Positions 25,896 through 34,008 are shown, counted from the first letter of the stretch. The stretch: DNA of 64,000 bases from Frankia sp. RB7 (GCA_030403585.1 JAUEPE010000007.1:147292-211291); one strand, 5' to 3'. A program made the numbers and translations. The notes: generated by a model from the letters alone, not told the origin.

Positions 25896-27517
25896 GCCGC
25901 CTCCTCGCGTCGCATCCAGTCTTTAAGGATTGCTGCCGCCTGCATCTGATCGAGGCGGACGATCTGCTCCAGCCGCTTCTGCGGCGTACGCTGCATCTTG
26001 CCTTCGAGGTCCTCGACGAGGTTGAGCTCGGGATCCTGGCTGTCGGCCAAAGCAAGGGCTGTAGCAGCCTCGAGCTCGGCGGCCTCGGCAGCCTCGGTCT
26101 GCTCCTGCGCCGCGCGATGAGTCAGAATGCCGTTGACCGCGGGCCGAAGCCCGAACCAGACCAGCATAGAAGCGACGGCCAGGATCGTCACCGCGTTGAT
26201 GACGCTGCCGAGCTGCTTGTTCATCATCTCGACGAAGCTGATCGGCGGCACCGGCGCGAGCTCGCGCGAGCCCTCCACGAAGTCGACCGCAGTCACCTGG
26301 ATCTGGTCGCCGCGCGCCTTGTCCAGTCCGCCGGCGGTCGCTGCGAGCTGGCTGATCTCGGCGAGCTTGCTGTCGACAATGGCCTGGTTGGTCTTATCGC
26401 CGAGGTCGGCGACGAGCCGTGCGCGGTTGACCAGGACGGCGATGAAGAGCTTCTTGACCGAGTAACCGTCGCTGACCGTCGTCGTGGTCTTGGACGAGAC
26501 CTCGAAATTGGTAACGTCTTCGCGACGCGTCTTGTCCTCGCTGGAGTTTTTGGTGCCGCCGGCGTTGACCTGCTGGTCCGGAAGGTTCTGCTGGACGGTC
26601 GTCGGCGTCGAACGGTCCGCGTTCGACGACTTTTCGTTTTCGCGGACATTGCGGACCGAACGCTCGGCGCGGGTTTCGGGATCGTAGACCGTCTCGTTGA
26701 TCTGGCGCTTGTCGGTGGAAAGCTGCGGAGCGACGCTGACCTCGAAATTGTCCAGGCCGAGATACGGCGTCAGCGCCTTGCGGATGTTTTCCTGCACCAT
26801 TCCGCCGACCGTCTTCTGGAGGCTCGCCATCCTGGTCGGCGCGGCGCTGGCCTCGTCTTCTTCGGCCAGAAGCATCGTGCCGTCAGCGTCGAGCACGATG
26901 ACCTTGTCGCGCGTCATGCCGGGAATGGCCGCCGCGACGAGGTGGCGGATCGACTGCGCCGTGCGCGCCTCGAGCGCACCGTCGGTACGCAGCACGACCG
27001 ACGCGGAGGGCGGCTGCTGCGTCGCACGGAACGAGCCGCGTACCGGCATCACGATGTGCACCCGCGCCGCTTTGACGCCCTTCATCAGCTGAACGGTGCG
27101 CGCGATCTCGCCCTCGAGCGCGCGAAGCTTGGTGACCTCCTGCATGAAGGAGGTCAGTCCGAGCGATCCGATCTTGTCGAACAGCTCGTAGCCGGAGTTG
27201 GCGCTGGTCGGCAGCCCCTTCTCGGCCAGCAGCATCCGCGCCTGCGCGGTCTGGCTCGGCCGTACCGAGACGGCATCGCCGGCTGCGCTGATATCGAAGG
27301 CAATGTTCTGCTCGCGCAGCGCGGCGCCGATACGCGTGACGTCTTCCCGGTTCAGGCCGGTATAGAGGGATTCGAATTCCGGCCGGCTCAGGTAATAAGC
27401 ACCCCCGACCACGGTGACGAGGACGGCGAAGCCGATCAATCCCAAGGCCATCAGACGTCGCGGCCCAAGTTCCAGCAGATTGTTGAGCAGCTGCTGTAGC
27501 TGCGCGCGACTGAACAT
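25892..27517 (-). CDS. fliF: Flagellar MS-ring protein FliF
   Basis: A 541-residue MS-ring subunit. Two membrane helices bracket the periplasmic ring-building domains: the first at about 25-45 (LMALGLIGFAVLVTVVGGAYYL), the second near 430 (VINAVTILAVASMLVWFGLRP). RVHIVMPVRGSFRATQQPPSASVVLRT is the conserved RBM3 segment. The C-terminal tail, which binds FliG, ends in LEQIVRLDQMQAAAILKDWMRRE. I chose ATG 27517 (MFSRAQLQQLL) over the in-frame codon at 27550 because the former matches family starts. It heads the fliF-fliH-motB-motC-fliK unit. Confidence 0.93.
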   Translation of the reverse strand: MFSRAQLQQLLNNLLELGPRRLMALGLIGFAVLVTVVGGAYYLSRPEFESLYTGLNREDVTRIGAALREQNIAFDISAAGDAVSVRPSQTAQARMLLAEKGLPTSANSGYELFDKIGSLGLTSFMQEVTKLRALEGEIARTVQLMKGVKAARVHIVMPVRGSFRATQQPPSASVVLRTDGALEARTAQSIRHLVAAAIPGMTRDKVIVLDADGTMLLAEEDEASAAPTRMASLQKTVGGMVQENIRKALTPYLGLDNFEVSVAPQLSTDKRQINETVYDPETRAERSVRNVRENEKSSNADRSTPTTVQQNLPDQQVNAGGTKNSSEDKTRREDVTNFEVSSKTTTTVSDGYSVKKLFIAVLVNRARLVADLGDKTNQAIVDSKLAEISQLAATAGGLDKARGDQIQVTAVDFVEGSRELAPVPPISFVEMMNKQLGSVINAVTILAVASMLVWFGLRPAVNGILTHRAAQEQTEAAEAAELEAATALALADSQDPELNLVEDLEGKMQRTPQKRLEQIVRLDQMQAAAILKDWMRREEAA

Positions 27518-27558
27518 ATGACCTCGTACCAATGCGAACGGTGAGGACACTCCGCTGT

Positions 27559-27582
27559 CAACCTTGTCTGAAGGTTGCGCGC
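27559..27582 (-). promoter_or_regulatory. Candidate LafR box and inverted repeat before fliF
   Basis: Two overlapping signals. An inverted repeat CAACCTT-N5-AAGGTTG lies at 27559-27577. GCGCGCAAC (27574-27582, read toward fliF), one base off the CGCGCAAGC element, lies 57 bases before the start. In the fliF direction GCAACCTTCAG is followed at an 11-base period by ACAAGGTTGAC. Confidence 0.45.
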
Positions 27583-27779
27583 AAACGCGAATGTGTCGCT
27601 TCGCAGGCGAGGCGTTGCAATTTTACAGGAATCTCGGGCGACGCACGCAGGTCGATGGCAACGAGCGGACGATCGAAAGCGTTACCGCGCGATCGGCTGC
27701 AGCGTATTGCATCAGGTCTGGCGTCGGGAGGTCGATTACGGGCACATCATGCGCCATCACTTCCGCCGGTCACGGCGGG

Positions 27780-27805
27780 GACCGTGCTCCCTTGGGAGCA
27801 CGGTC
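27780..27805 (-). terminator. Hairpin after flagellin 1
   Basis: A 12-base stem (arms GACCGTGCTCCC and GGGAGCACGGTC) about 17 bases after the flagellin 1 stop, without a T-run. It probably protects or ends the flagellin 1 mRNA. Confidence 0.5.
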
Positions 27806-27822
27806 GTGTTCGAAGCGGGAGC

Positions 27823-28731
27823 TTACTTGAACAGCGAGAGGATGCTCTGGCTGTTCTGGTTGGCAATCGAGAGCGCCTGAACGCCGAGCTGCTGCTGGGT
27901 CTGGAGCGCCTGGAGGCGGGTGGATTCCGCGTTCATGTCGGCATCGACGAGCTGACCGACACCGCGCGTCACCGAGTCCATCAGGGTCTTGACGAAGTCG
28001 GTGTTGGTCGCGATGCGGTTCTTGACGGCACCGAGGTCGGCGGCAGCCGAGGCCACCGAATTGAGCGCAGCAGTCACCTGCGTGATATAGGCGCTGAGCG
28101 TGGCCTGGTCGGTCGCCGCGTCGGTCAGCGTGGTGATGTCGATCGTGTTGACCGACGCACCGCCGCTCACCGTGTCCAGGATGCCGGTGGTGGACGTGCT
28201 GTAGAGCGAGTAGTTGGAGATCGTCAGGGTGATGGAGCCGATCGTCGGCGTGCCACCAACGCGGGAGAACGACGACACGAGGTCGAAGGTCGCGGGCGTT
28301 GCCGTCGTCACGCTCAGCCAGTTCACGCCGTTGAAGGTTGCCGCATCGGCGGTGCCCTTCATCTGCTGCTGGATCTGGGTGATGTCAGCCTGGATCTTGG
28401 TGCGATCGATACCGGCGGTCTTGGCTTCGACCAGCAGCGCCTGGAGCTTGGTCAGGCCGCCGGTGCTGTCGCCGACAACCGCGGTCAGAGCGGTATATTC
28501 GGTGTCGACGGTCGCAGCCGACAGGCCGAGCGAGTCGGAGACGGCGGAGAGTGCGGCGTTGTCGGCGCGCATCGAGGTTGCAATCGACCAGTAGGCGGCG
28601 TTGTCCGAAGCCGTGGCCACGCGCTGACCGGTCGAGATGCGGTTTTCGGTGGTCTGGAGGCTGGAGCTGACGTTGCGCAGCGTCTGCAGCGCGGTCATTG
28701 CCGCGGAGTTGGTGAGCAGGCTAGAACTCAT
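27823..28731 (-). CDS. lafA: Lateral flagellin, copy 1 (promoter-distal)
   Basis: A short 302-residue flagellin. The N-terminal D0/D1 helix (NSAAMTALQTLRNVSSSLQTTENRISTGQRVATASDNAAYWSIATSMR) and C-terminal helix (TRLQALQTQQQLGVQALSIANQNSQSILSLFK) are standard; the variable region is only about 100 residues. It is nearly identical to copy 2, differing at about ten positions, several conservative. The ATG at 28731 follows AGGGGAC as ribosome site; the longer in-frame start would read through the conserved leader. Its own leader, hairpin and upstream box show that it is transcribed separately. Small size fits thin lateral filaments. Confidence 0.93.
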   Translation of the reverse strand: MSSSLLTNSAAMTALQTLRNVSSSLQTTENRISTGQRVATASDNAAYWSIATSMRADNAALSAVSDSLGLSAATVDTEYTALTAVVGDSTGGLTKLQALLVEAKTAGIDRTKIQADITQIQQQMKGTADAATFNGVNWLSVTTATPATFDLVSSFSRVGGTPTIGSITLTISNYSLYSTSTTGILDTVSGGASVNTIDITTLTDAATDQATLSAYITQVTAALNSVASAAADLGAVKNRIATNTDFVKTLMDSVTRGVGQLVDADMNAESTRLQALQTQQQLGVQALSIANQNSQSILSLFK

Positions 28732-28771
28732 GTTTGACGTCCCCTGAAAACGATTTGAAATTTTTGGGACA

Positions 28772-28790
28772 TACCGGGCTTGCACCGGTA
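28772..28790 (-). promoter_or_regulatory. Conserved leader hairpin of flagellin 1 mRNA
   Basis: TACCGG and CCGGTA arms with a seven-base loop, 41 bases before the start codon. The same hairpin stands before flagellins 2 and 3. A second conserved block, the palindrome GGCATGATGCC (28800-28810), lies ten bases further upstream. Conservation between copies with differing surrounding sequence indicates a leader element, possibly bound by FlbT. Confidence 0.6.
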
Positions 28791-28861
28791 CGAGAGGGCG
28801 GCATCATGCCTTTGAGTTGCGAAAAAGCGCGCTCAACCTGTCGTAACGGCGGCGATAGCAC

Positions 28862-28883
28862 GCGAAGTTTGCGCGAGGCTTGC
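28862..28883 (-). promoter_or_regulatory. Tandem candidate LafR boxes before flagellin 1
   Basis: Read toward the gene: GCAAGCCTCGC then GCAAACTTCGC, an 11-base direct repeat (9 of 11 identical). It lies 131-152 bases before the start codon, consistent with a longer 5' leader than the other operons. Confidence 0.5.
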
Positions 28884-28955
28884 GGCTCTGTGACCGGACC
28901 GCAATTCGAGGCACGAAATCGCGCCTTTGACGCCCGAACAACGCACGCCAAAATG

Positions 28956-28990
28956 AAAAAGGGGCCGCGCTTCGCGAGAAGCGCGGCCCC
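28956..28990 (-). terminator. Intrinsic terminator after flagellin 2
   Basis: A 13-base GC-rich stem with four-base loop (positions 28961-28990) followed, in the gene direction, by five T residues (28956-28960). It begins 19 bases after the flagellin 2 stop, and separates flagellin 2 from the flagellin 1 promoter. Confidence 0.88.
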
Positions 28991-29008
28991 CTTAGATGGT
29001 TTTCAGGC

Positions 29009-29917
29009 TTAGCGGAACAGCGAGAGGATGCTCTGGCTGTTCTGGTTGGCGATCGAGAGCGCCTGAACGCCGAGCTGCTGCTGGGTCTGGAGTGCCTGAA
29101 GGCGGGTAGATTCCGCGTTCATGTCGGCGTCGACGAGCTGACCGACACCGCGATTCACCGAGTCCATCAGGGTCTTGACGAAGTCCGTGTTGGTCGAGAT
29201 GCGGTTCTTGACGGCACCGAGGTCGGCGGCGGCCGAAGCCACCGAGTTGATCGCAGCAGTCACCTGCGTGATGTAGGCGCTGAGCGTGGCCTGGTCAGTC
29301 GCCGCGTCGGTCAGCGTGGTGATGTCGATCGTGTCGACCGACGCACCGCCGCTCACCGTGTCCAGAATGCCCGTGGTAGACGTGCTGTAGAGCGAGTAGT
29401 TGGAGATCGTCAGGGTGATGGAGCCGATGGTCGGCGTGCCACCAACGCGGGAGAACGACGACACCAGGTCGAAGGTCGCGGGCGTTGCCGTCGTCACGCT
29501 CAGCCAGTTCACGCCGTTGAAGGTTGCCGCATCGGCGGTGCCCTTCATCTGCTGCTGGATCTGGGTGATGTCGGCCTGGATCTTGGTGCGGTCGATACCG
29601 GCGGTCTTGGCTTCGACCAGCAGCGACTGCAGCTTGGTGAGGCCGCCGGTGCTGTCGCCGACAACCGCGGTCAGAGCGGTATATTCGGTGTCGACGGTCG
29701 CAGCCGACAGACCGAGCGAGTCGGAGACGGCGGAGAGTGCGGCGTTGTCCGCACGCATCGACGTCGCGATCGACCAGTAGGCAGCGTTGTCCGAAGCGGT
29801 GGCCACGCGCTGGCCGGTCGAGATCCGGTTTTCGGTCGTCTGCAAGCTCATGCTGACGTTGCGGAGGGTCTGCAGCGCGGTCATTGCTGCGGAATTGGTA
29901 AGCAGACTTGAACCCAT
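29009..29917 (-). CDS. lafA: Lateral flagellin, copy 2
   Basis: A 302-residue flagellin of the same build as copy 1 and nearly identical to it; differences include Asp for Asn in ASVDTIDITT, Ile for Leu in AAINSVAS, and Arg as last residue. Such similarity between neighbours indicates recent duplication or gene conversion. The start ATG at 29917 is preceded by AAGGGAC. The gene ends with a strong intrinsic terminator whose flank is shared with flagellin 3. Strain USDA110 is, from memory, described with two lateral flagellins, so one of three here is additional relative to that strain. Confidence 0.93.
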   Translation of the reverse strand: MGSSLLTNSAAMTALQTLRNVSMSLQTTENRISTGQRVATASDNAAYWSIATSMRADNAALSAVSDSLGLSAATVDTEYTALTAVVGDSTGGLTKLQSLLVEAKTAGIDRTKIQADITQIQQQMKGTADAATFNGVNWLSVTTATPATFDLVSSFSRVGGTPTIGSITLTISNYSLYSTSTTGILDTVSGGASVDTIDITTLTDAATDQATLSAYITQVTAAINSVASAAADLGAVKNRISTNTDFVKTLMDSVNRGVGQLVDADMNAESTRLQALQTQQQLGVQALSIANQNSQSILSLFR

Positions 29918-29954
29918 TTTGATGTCCCTTTGAAGATTGAGTTGTTTGGGGACA

Positions 29955-29973
29955 TACCGGACTTGCACCGGTA
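29955..29973 (-). promoter_or_regulatory. Conserved leader hairpin of flagellin 2 mRNA
   Basis: Arms TACCGG and CCGGTA with a seven-base loop, 38 bases before the start codon. The adjoining block at 29983-29993 reads GGCATGACGCC, one base off the palindrome in the other two copies. Confidence 0.6.
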
Positions 29974-30048
29974 CGACAGGGCGGCGTCATGCCTTTGGGC
30001 TACGGAAAAGCGGTTAGGCCCAACCTGTCGTAGCGGTGACCGTAACGC

Positions 30049-30070
30049 GCGAAGCTTGTGCGAGGCTTGT
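30049..30070 (-). promoter_or_regulatory. Tandem candidate LafR boxes before flagellin 2
   Basis: Read toward the gene: ACAAGCCTCGC then ACAAGCTTCGC, 10 of 11 identical, at the same distance (132-153 bases) from the start codon as in flagellin 1. Confidence 0.5.
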
Positions 30071-30135
30071 GGCTCTGTGTCTTGGCCGCAACAGGGCGGC
30101 CGAAATTGCGATGTTCGCGGGACGACACGTCAAAC

Positions 30136-30167
30136 GAAAGGGCCGCGCTTCGCGAGAAGCGCGGCCC
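30136..30167 (-). terminator. Intrinsic terminator after flagellin 3
   Basis: A 12-base stem nearly identical to the flagellin 2 terminator, 20 bases after the flagellin 3 stop, followed in the gene direction by CTTTCGTTTG. The string between stop and stem is identical in the two copies. Confidence 0.82.
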
Positions 30168-30186
30168 CCTTAGATGGTTTTCAGGC

Positions 30187-31092
30187 TTAGCGGAACAGCG
30201 AGAGGATGCTCTGGCTGCTGCTGTTGGCGATCGAGAGCGCCTGAACGCCGAGCTGCTGCTGGACCTGGAGAGCCGACAGACGGGTGGACTCCTGATTCAT
30301 GTCGGCGTCGACGAGCTGGCCGATACCGCGATCAACCGAGTCCATCAGCGACTTCACGAAGTCCGTGTTGGTCGAGATACGGTTCTTGACGGCACCGAGG
30401 TTGGCGGCCGCCGAAGCCACCGAGTTGATCGCAGCAGTGACCTGCGAGATGTAGGTATCGAGCGTGGCCTGGTCAGTCGCCGCGTCAGTCAGCGTGGAGA
30501 TGTCGATCGTGTTGACCGACGCACCGCCGCTCACCGTGTCAAGGATGCCGTTGGTGGACGAGCTATAGAGCGCATAGTTGGCAGTGGTCAGCTGGATGGA
30601 GCCGGTGGTCGGCGTGCTGCCGACGCGGGAGTACGACGACACCAGGTCGACCGTCGCCGGCGTGGCCGTCGTCGTGCTCAACCAGTTCACGCCGTTGAAG
30701 GTCGCCGCATCGGCGGTGCCCTTCATCTGCTGCTGAATCTGGGTGACGTCGGCCTGGATCTTGGTGCGGTCGATACCGGCGGTCTTGGCTTCGACCAGCA
30801 GCGACTGCAGCTTGGTCAGGCCGCCGGTGCTGTCGCCGACAACCGAGGTCAGAGCGGTGTACTCGGTGTCGACGGTCGCGGCCGACAGACCGAGCGAGTC
30901 GGAGACGGCGGAGAGCGCGGCGTTGTCGGCGCGCATCGAGGTTGCGATCGACCAGTAGGCAGCGTTGTCCGAAGCGGTCGAGACGCGCTGGCCGGTGGAG
31001 ATGCGGGTCTGCGTGGTGGCGAGTTGGGAACTCACAGACCGCAGGGTCTGGAGGGCGGTCATGGCGGTCGAGTTCGTAAGCAGGCTTGACAT
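30187..31092 (-). CDS. lafA: Lateral flagellin, copy 3 (promoter-proximal, more divergent)
   Basis: A 301-residue flagellin with the same framework as copies 1 and 2. It has more changes: STAMTALQTLRSVSSQLATTQTRISTG at the start, LTTANYALYSSSTNGILD in the variable region and NSSSQSILSLFR at the end. The 3' flank up to and including the terminator equals that of flagellin 2. The ATG at 31092 follows AAAGGGAC. As the divergent copy it may have a different share of the filament, for example at its base; that is inference. Confidence 0.93.
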   Translation of the reverse strand: MSSLLTNSTAMTALQTLRSVSSQLATTQTRISTGQRVSTASDNAAYWSIATSMRADNAALSAVSDSLGLSAATVDTEYTALTSVVGDSTGGLTKLQSLLVEAKTAGIDRTKIQADVTQIQQQMKGTADAATFNGVNWLSTTTATPATVDLVSSYSRVGSTPTTGSIQLTTANYALYSSSTNGILDTVSGGASVNTIDISTLTDAATDQATLDTYISQVTAAINSVASAAANLGAVKNRISTNTDFVKSLMDSVDRGIGQLVDADMNQESTRLSALQVQQQLGVQALSIANSSSQSILSLFR

Positions 31093-31138
31093 TGCGAATG
31101 TCCCTTTGATGTACGCGTTACATTTTCACGAGGGGACA

Positions 31139-31157
31139 TACCGGGCTTTCACCGGTA
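31139..31157 (-). promoter_or_regulatory. Conserved leader hairpin of flagellin 3 mRNA
   Basis: Arms TACCGG and CCGGTA, loop differing by one base from copy 1, 47 bases before the start. The palindrome GGCATGATGCC follows upstream at 31167-31177. The bases between hairpin and start codon are not conserved, which isolates the hairpin as the constrained element. Confidence 0.6.
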
Positions 31158-31232
31158 CGGAGGGGCGGCATCATGCCTTTGGACTGATGTGGGTGGGGTC
31201 CAACCCGCCGTGCCGCATTGCTAGCACGCCGA

Positions 31233-31244
31233 ATCTTGCTTGCG
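31233..31244 (-). promoter_or_regulatory. Candidate LafR box before flagellin 3
   Basis: Reads CGCAAGCAAGAT toward the gene, the same 12 bases as before flgE. It lies 141 bases before the start codon, matching the spacing in flagellins 1 and 2. No clear tandem partner. Confidence 0.42.
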
Positions 31245-31333
31245 AATTAAGACGAACTTGAATTCCGCAGCAAAATCATATGGTTAATATTACTTTCCGC
31301 TAACCATAACCGGCCAACAGGCGATCGCCGCTG

Positions 31334-32074
31334 CTACGAGAACGACCGCACCAGTCCGGAGGCGAGCAGGTTCCAGCCGTCGATCAGCACGAAGAACAGC
31401 ACCTTGAACGGCAGCGCGAGGATCGACGGCGGCATCATCATCATGCCCATCGACATGGTCAGCGTCGCCACGATCATGTCGATGACGAGGAATGGCAGGA
31501 TGATGAGGAAGCCGATCTCGAACGAACGCCGGAGCTCGGAAATCATGAACGCCGGGATGATGACGCGCATGTCGATGCGCTTGTCGTCGAACTTCCTGCG
31601 GAAGCTTTCCGCGGCGAGCGATTCGAACGTCTGCAGGTCCTTGTCGCGGACATGGGCCAGCATGAATTCGCGGAACGGATCGCTGATCTTCAGATAAGCC
31701 TCCTCCTCCGAGATCTCGTTTTTCATCAGCGGCTGCACGCCGGTTTCCCAGGCGCGATCGAAGGTCGGCGCCATGACGTAGAAGGTCATGAACATGGCGA
31801 GGCTGATCAGCACCAAATTCGGAGGCGTCGTCTGCAGGCCGAGGCCGGCGCGCAGGAACGAGAGCGCGACGGCGAAGCGCGTGAAGCTCGTCACCATGAT
31901 GAGCAACCCCGGTGCGACGGACAGCACCGTCAGCAGCGCCATGAGCTGGATGATGCGGCCGCTGGTCGAGCCGTTGCCCGGCGGCAGCAGCGAATTGAGG
32001 TCCGGGATCTGGGCGAACGCTACCTCGGGCAGCACGACCAGCAGCAACGCAAGCAGCAGGACTCTCAATTTCAC
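31334..32074 (-). CDS. fliP: Flagellar export gate protein FliP
   Basis: A 246-residue export-gate protein with a cleavable signal peptide (MKLRVLLLALLLVVLPEVAFA). The FliP signature MVTSFTRFAVALSFLRAGLGLQTTPPNLVLISLAMFMTFYVMAP and the C-terminal RSFEIGFLIILPFLVIDMIVATLTMSMGMMMMPP block are both present. FliP forms the export pore with FliQ and FliR. FliO, which often helps FliP, is not encoded nearby. The start overlaps the fliL stop by ATGA. It is the last gene of the motA-led operon. Confidence 0.95.
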   Translation of the reverse strand: MKLRVLLLALLLVVLPEVAFAQIPDLNSLLPPGNGSTSGRIIQLMALLTVLSVAPGLLIMVTSFTRFAVALSFLRAGLGLQTTPPNLVLISLAMFMTFYVMAPTFDRAWETGVQPLMKNEISEEEAYLKISDPFREFMLAHVRDKDLQTFESLAAESFRRKFDDKRIDMRVIIPAFMISELRRSFEIGFLIILPFLVIDMIVATLTMSMGMMMMPPSILALPFKVLFFVLIDGWNLLASGLVRSFS

Positions 32075-32514
32075 TGGATCACCAAGGTCTCAATGATCAA
32101 TTCTCGGACTTTGCCGGACGAGCGGATGCTGGCGCGTTCGGACAGGTCGTCGCGCAGATGCTGGAGCCCGCGCGTGCCTTCGAACTGCGTGACCGAGGCG
32201 GACCGCAAATAAGTGACGATGTCCTCGCTGATATGAGCGGCCAGGATGCCGGCATCCTCGTCGCTCATGCTGTCGGTCACCATGGAGGCTTCAACCCGGG
32301 CCCAATTGTTGGCCGGCGCCGCGAGATTGGTCACGATCGGAGACAGCTTCCTGAGCCGCGCACTGCCGGCGTAACTGGACGCGACCGGCGGCGGGGTGGC
32401 CCCCTTCTTTGCGTCGGCGACGCGTTCGGCTGCGGCGAACAGGTGCATGCCCGCAAGCGCGCCCGCGCCGATCGCGACCAGGGTCAGCACGAGGATGGCG
32501 GCAATCAGGCGCAT
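32071..32514 (-). CDS. fliL: Flagellar basal-body protein FliL
   Basis: A 147-residue protein with one N-terminal membrane helix (LIAAILVLTLVAIGAGALAG) and a periplasmic FliL domain ending RASIRSSGKVRELIIETLVIQ, where GKVxxxxIxxLVxQ is a usual FliL ending. FliL surrounds or supports the stator. The order flgH-fliL-fliP is standard for rhizobia. ATG 32514 is chosen because it directly starts the membrane helix; the in-frame start at 32532 adds six residues. It overlaps fliP by four bases. Confidence 0.88.
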   Translation of the reverse strand: MRLIAAILVLTLVAIGAGALAGMHLFAAAERVADAKKGATPPPVASSYAGSARLRKLSPIVTNLAAPANNWARVEASMVTDSMSDEDAGILAAHISEDIVTYLRSASVTQFEGTRGLQHLRDDLSERASIRSSGKVRELIIETLVIQ

Positions 32515-32544
32515 GACGCCCCCTGCTCCCACGGCGCGCGAGCC

Positions 32545-33240
32545 TCAGAACGGTGCGACGGCGTCATAGATCCGGTGCCCCCATCCAGGTTGCTGCACGT
32601 CAGACAGATTTCCGCGACCGCCATAGGACACGCGCGCCTCGGCGATCTTCTCGTAAGAGATCGTGTTGGTTCGCGAAATATCGCGAGGACGCACGATACC
32701 GCCGACGTTGAGCACGCGCATCTCCGTGTTGATACCGAACTCCTGCGACCCGCTAATCATCATATTTCCGTTGGGCAACACGTCGGTGACGACGGCCGCA
32801 ATGGAAAGCTTGATGTCCTCGGAGCGGTCGATCTGGCCGTTGCCCTTGATCTGGGTATTGGTGTTGAGGTTGGCGTTGGTCTGGCCCTTGTCCTGCCATC
32901 CCGCGACGTCCATCAGCCAGTTCAGCCCGAACTGGATCTGCGAATCGCGCGAGCGGTCGGTCTTGTTGTCGAGCTTGGCCTTGTCCTGCATCGAGATGAT
33001 CACCGTCACGACGTCGCCAATGCGCCGGGCACGGGGATCGCGGTAGAGATCGGTGCCGTCATCCCAGGTCGAGCGATAGCTGACGGGCGTGCGCATGCGG
33101 GGCGTCACCGGAATCGGATCGGCCGGTGCCCTCAGACCGCTGCCGACGGGCGACAGTTTCGGGCCAGTCAGGAGTTCTGCCGGATCATGGGAGCATCCGG
33201 CGAGAAGCACGAGCGACAGGATGAGGATCAGCGTCTTCAT
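32545..33240 (-). CDS. flgH: Flagellar L-ring protein FlgH
   Basis: A 231-residue outer-membrane lipoprotein. The lipobox is LLAGCSHD (Cys16). Domain blocks include SLWxD-type SYRSTWDDGTDLYRDPRARRIGDVVTVII and the later MISGSQEFGINTEMRVLNVGGIVRPRDISRTNTI, typical of FlgH. It forms the L ring with FlgI's P ring as shaft bushing. Its ATG follows the motE stop without a gap. Confidence 0.94.
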   Translation of the reverse strand: MKTLILILSLVLLAGCSHDPAELLTGPKLSPVGSGLRAPADPIPVTPRMRTPVSYRSTWDDGTDLYRDPRARRIGDVVTVIISMQDKAKLDNKTDRSRDSQIQFGLNWLMDVAGWQDKGQTNANLNTNTQIKGNGQIDRSEDIKLSIAAVVTDVLPNGNMMISGSQEFGINTEMRVLNVGGIVRPRDISRTNTISYEKIAEARVSYGGRGNLSDVQQPGWGHRIYDAVAPF

Positions 33241-34008
33241 TTACTTGGTCTTCCCGTCATCCACGCGACGCATTCCACCGAGCAAGTCGGCGAGATGTGC
33301 TGCGCGCCCGGTCTCCATCTCGTTGAAAATTGCGCTCGAGCTCCTCGGGCTGAGCTTTGCGAGCACCGCGGCCGCCGTCTCGTCCGCCATCCCGGCGATC
33401 TGGGTGGCGGCAGCATCCGGCTTCATGCGCGAATAGATCTCGACGACGCTTGCTTCCGCTTTCTTCAGGAAGTCGTCGCGCAGCGCCATCCACTTCTCGT
33501 ATTCGGCGCGCTTGGCCTCGACTTCGGCGATCCGCTCCCGCAGCAGGCTCTCCGCCTTCTCCAGCTCTTTCAGCTGCCAGGCCAACCTGGCGTCGACGGC
33601 GGGATCGGACACGTTGCTGCAGAACAGCGCAACCTCGTTGTCCCCAGGCGCGGCAGCTTGAGCCGGCGCCGGCTTCGGCGGCGCCGTGACGCTGCCGGAC
33701 TTCGCCGGACGCGTCGGCACGGGTGCGGGGGCCGGCACCCGTGGAGGAGCTTCCGTCGGAACCGCTCCGGTGATTGCGGGACCCGAATCTTCGGCCGCCC
33801 AGGCTGTTGCCCGTGAATTATCGCTCGGGACCGGCGTCGCCGGCGCATGCGGCTTCTGCGGCGCGGGCGCGCGAGCGCGCGCGAAGGACAGCAGATTGAG
33901 CGGCTTCGACGACTTCGGCTCGTCCAGCGCCGGCGCGGGCGACGTGCCTGCGAGCGCGAACATCGCGGCCAGGAGAAACAATTGCGCTATGTGATCCAGC
34001 TTCAGCAT
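33241..34008 (-). CDS. motE: MotC chaperone-like periplasmic protein MotE
   Basis: A 255-residue protein with a signal peptide (QLFLLAAMFALAGTSPAPA), a Pro/Ala-rich middle, a coiled coil (LAWQLKELEKAESLLRERIAEVEAKRAEYEKW) and a C-terminal MgtE-N-like helical domain (KPDAAATQIAGMADETAAAVLAKLSPRSSSAIFNEM). Sinorhizobium MotE has this plan, sits at the same place between flgI and flgH, and is a chaperone for MotC folding and stability. motC is present in this locus at 22692. The start at 34008 begins MLKLDHIAQL; the longer frame is not family-like. Confidence 0.83.
   Translation of the reverse strand: MLKLDHIAQLFLLAAMFALAGTSPAPALDEPKSSKPLNLLSFARARAPAPQKPHAPATPVPSDNSRATAWAAEDSGPAITGAVPTEAPPRVPAPAPVPTRPAKSGSVTAPPKPAPAQAAAPGDNEVALFCSNVSDPAVDARLAWQLKELEKAESLLRERIAEVEAKRAEYEKWMALRDDFLKKAEASVVEIYSRMKPDAAATQIAGMADETAAAVLAKLSPRSSSAIFNEMETGRAAHLADLLGGMRRVDDGKTK

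Larger units (their letters stand above)
27518..27822. other. 305-base intergenic region with the fliF promoter area
   Basis: It holds the flagellin 1 3' hairpin at 27780-27805 and the regulatory motifs for fliF described separately. No gene is seen. Short frames here are fragments. Confidence 0.6.

Noticed and set aside
25883..27499. A 538-codon open frame on the plus strand opposite fliF
   Set aside because: Antisense shadow; fliF motifs are complete on the minus strand.
28740..28900. Sigma-28 or sigma-54 promoter before flagellin genes
   Set aside because: No convincing TAAA-N15-GCCGATAA or GG-N10-GC match at the correct spacing in all three leaders, so no promoter class was assigned.
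28961..30167. The paired GC-rich hairpins after flagellins 2 and 3 as a REP-like mobile repeat
   Set aside because: They sit right after stop codons and, in one case, carry a T-run; they are better explained as duplicated terminators.
32158..33816. A 552-codon open frame on the plus strand opposite fliL-flgH-motE
   Set aside because: It spans several well-supported minus-strand genes and has no recognisable domain.
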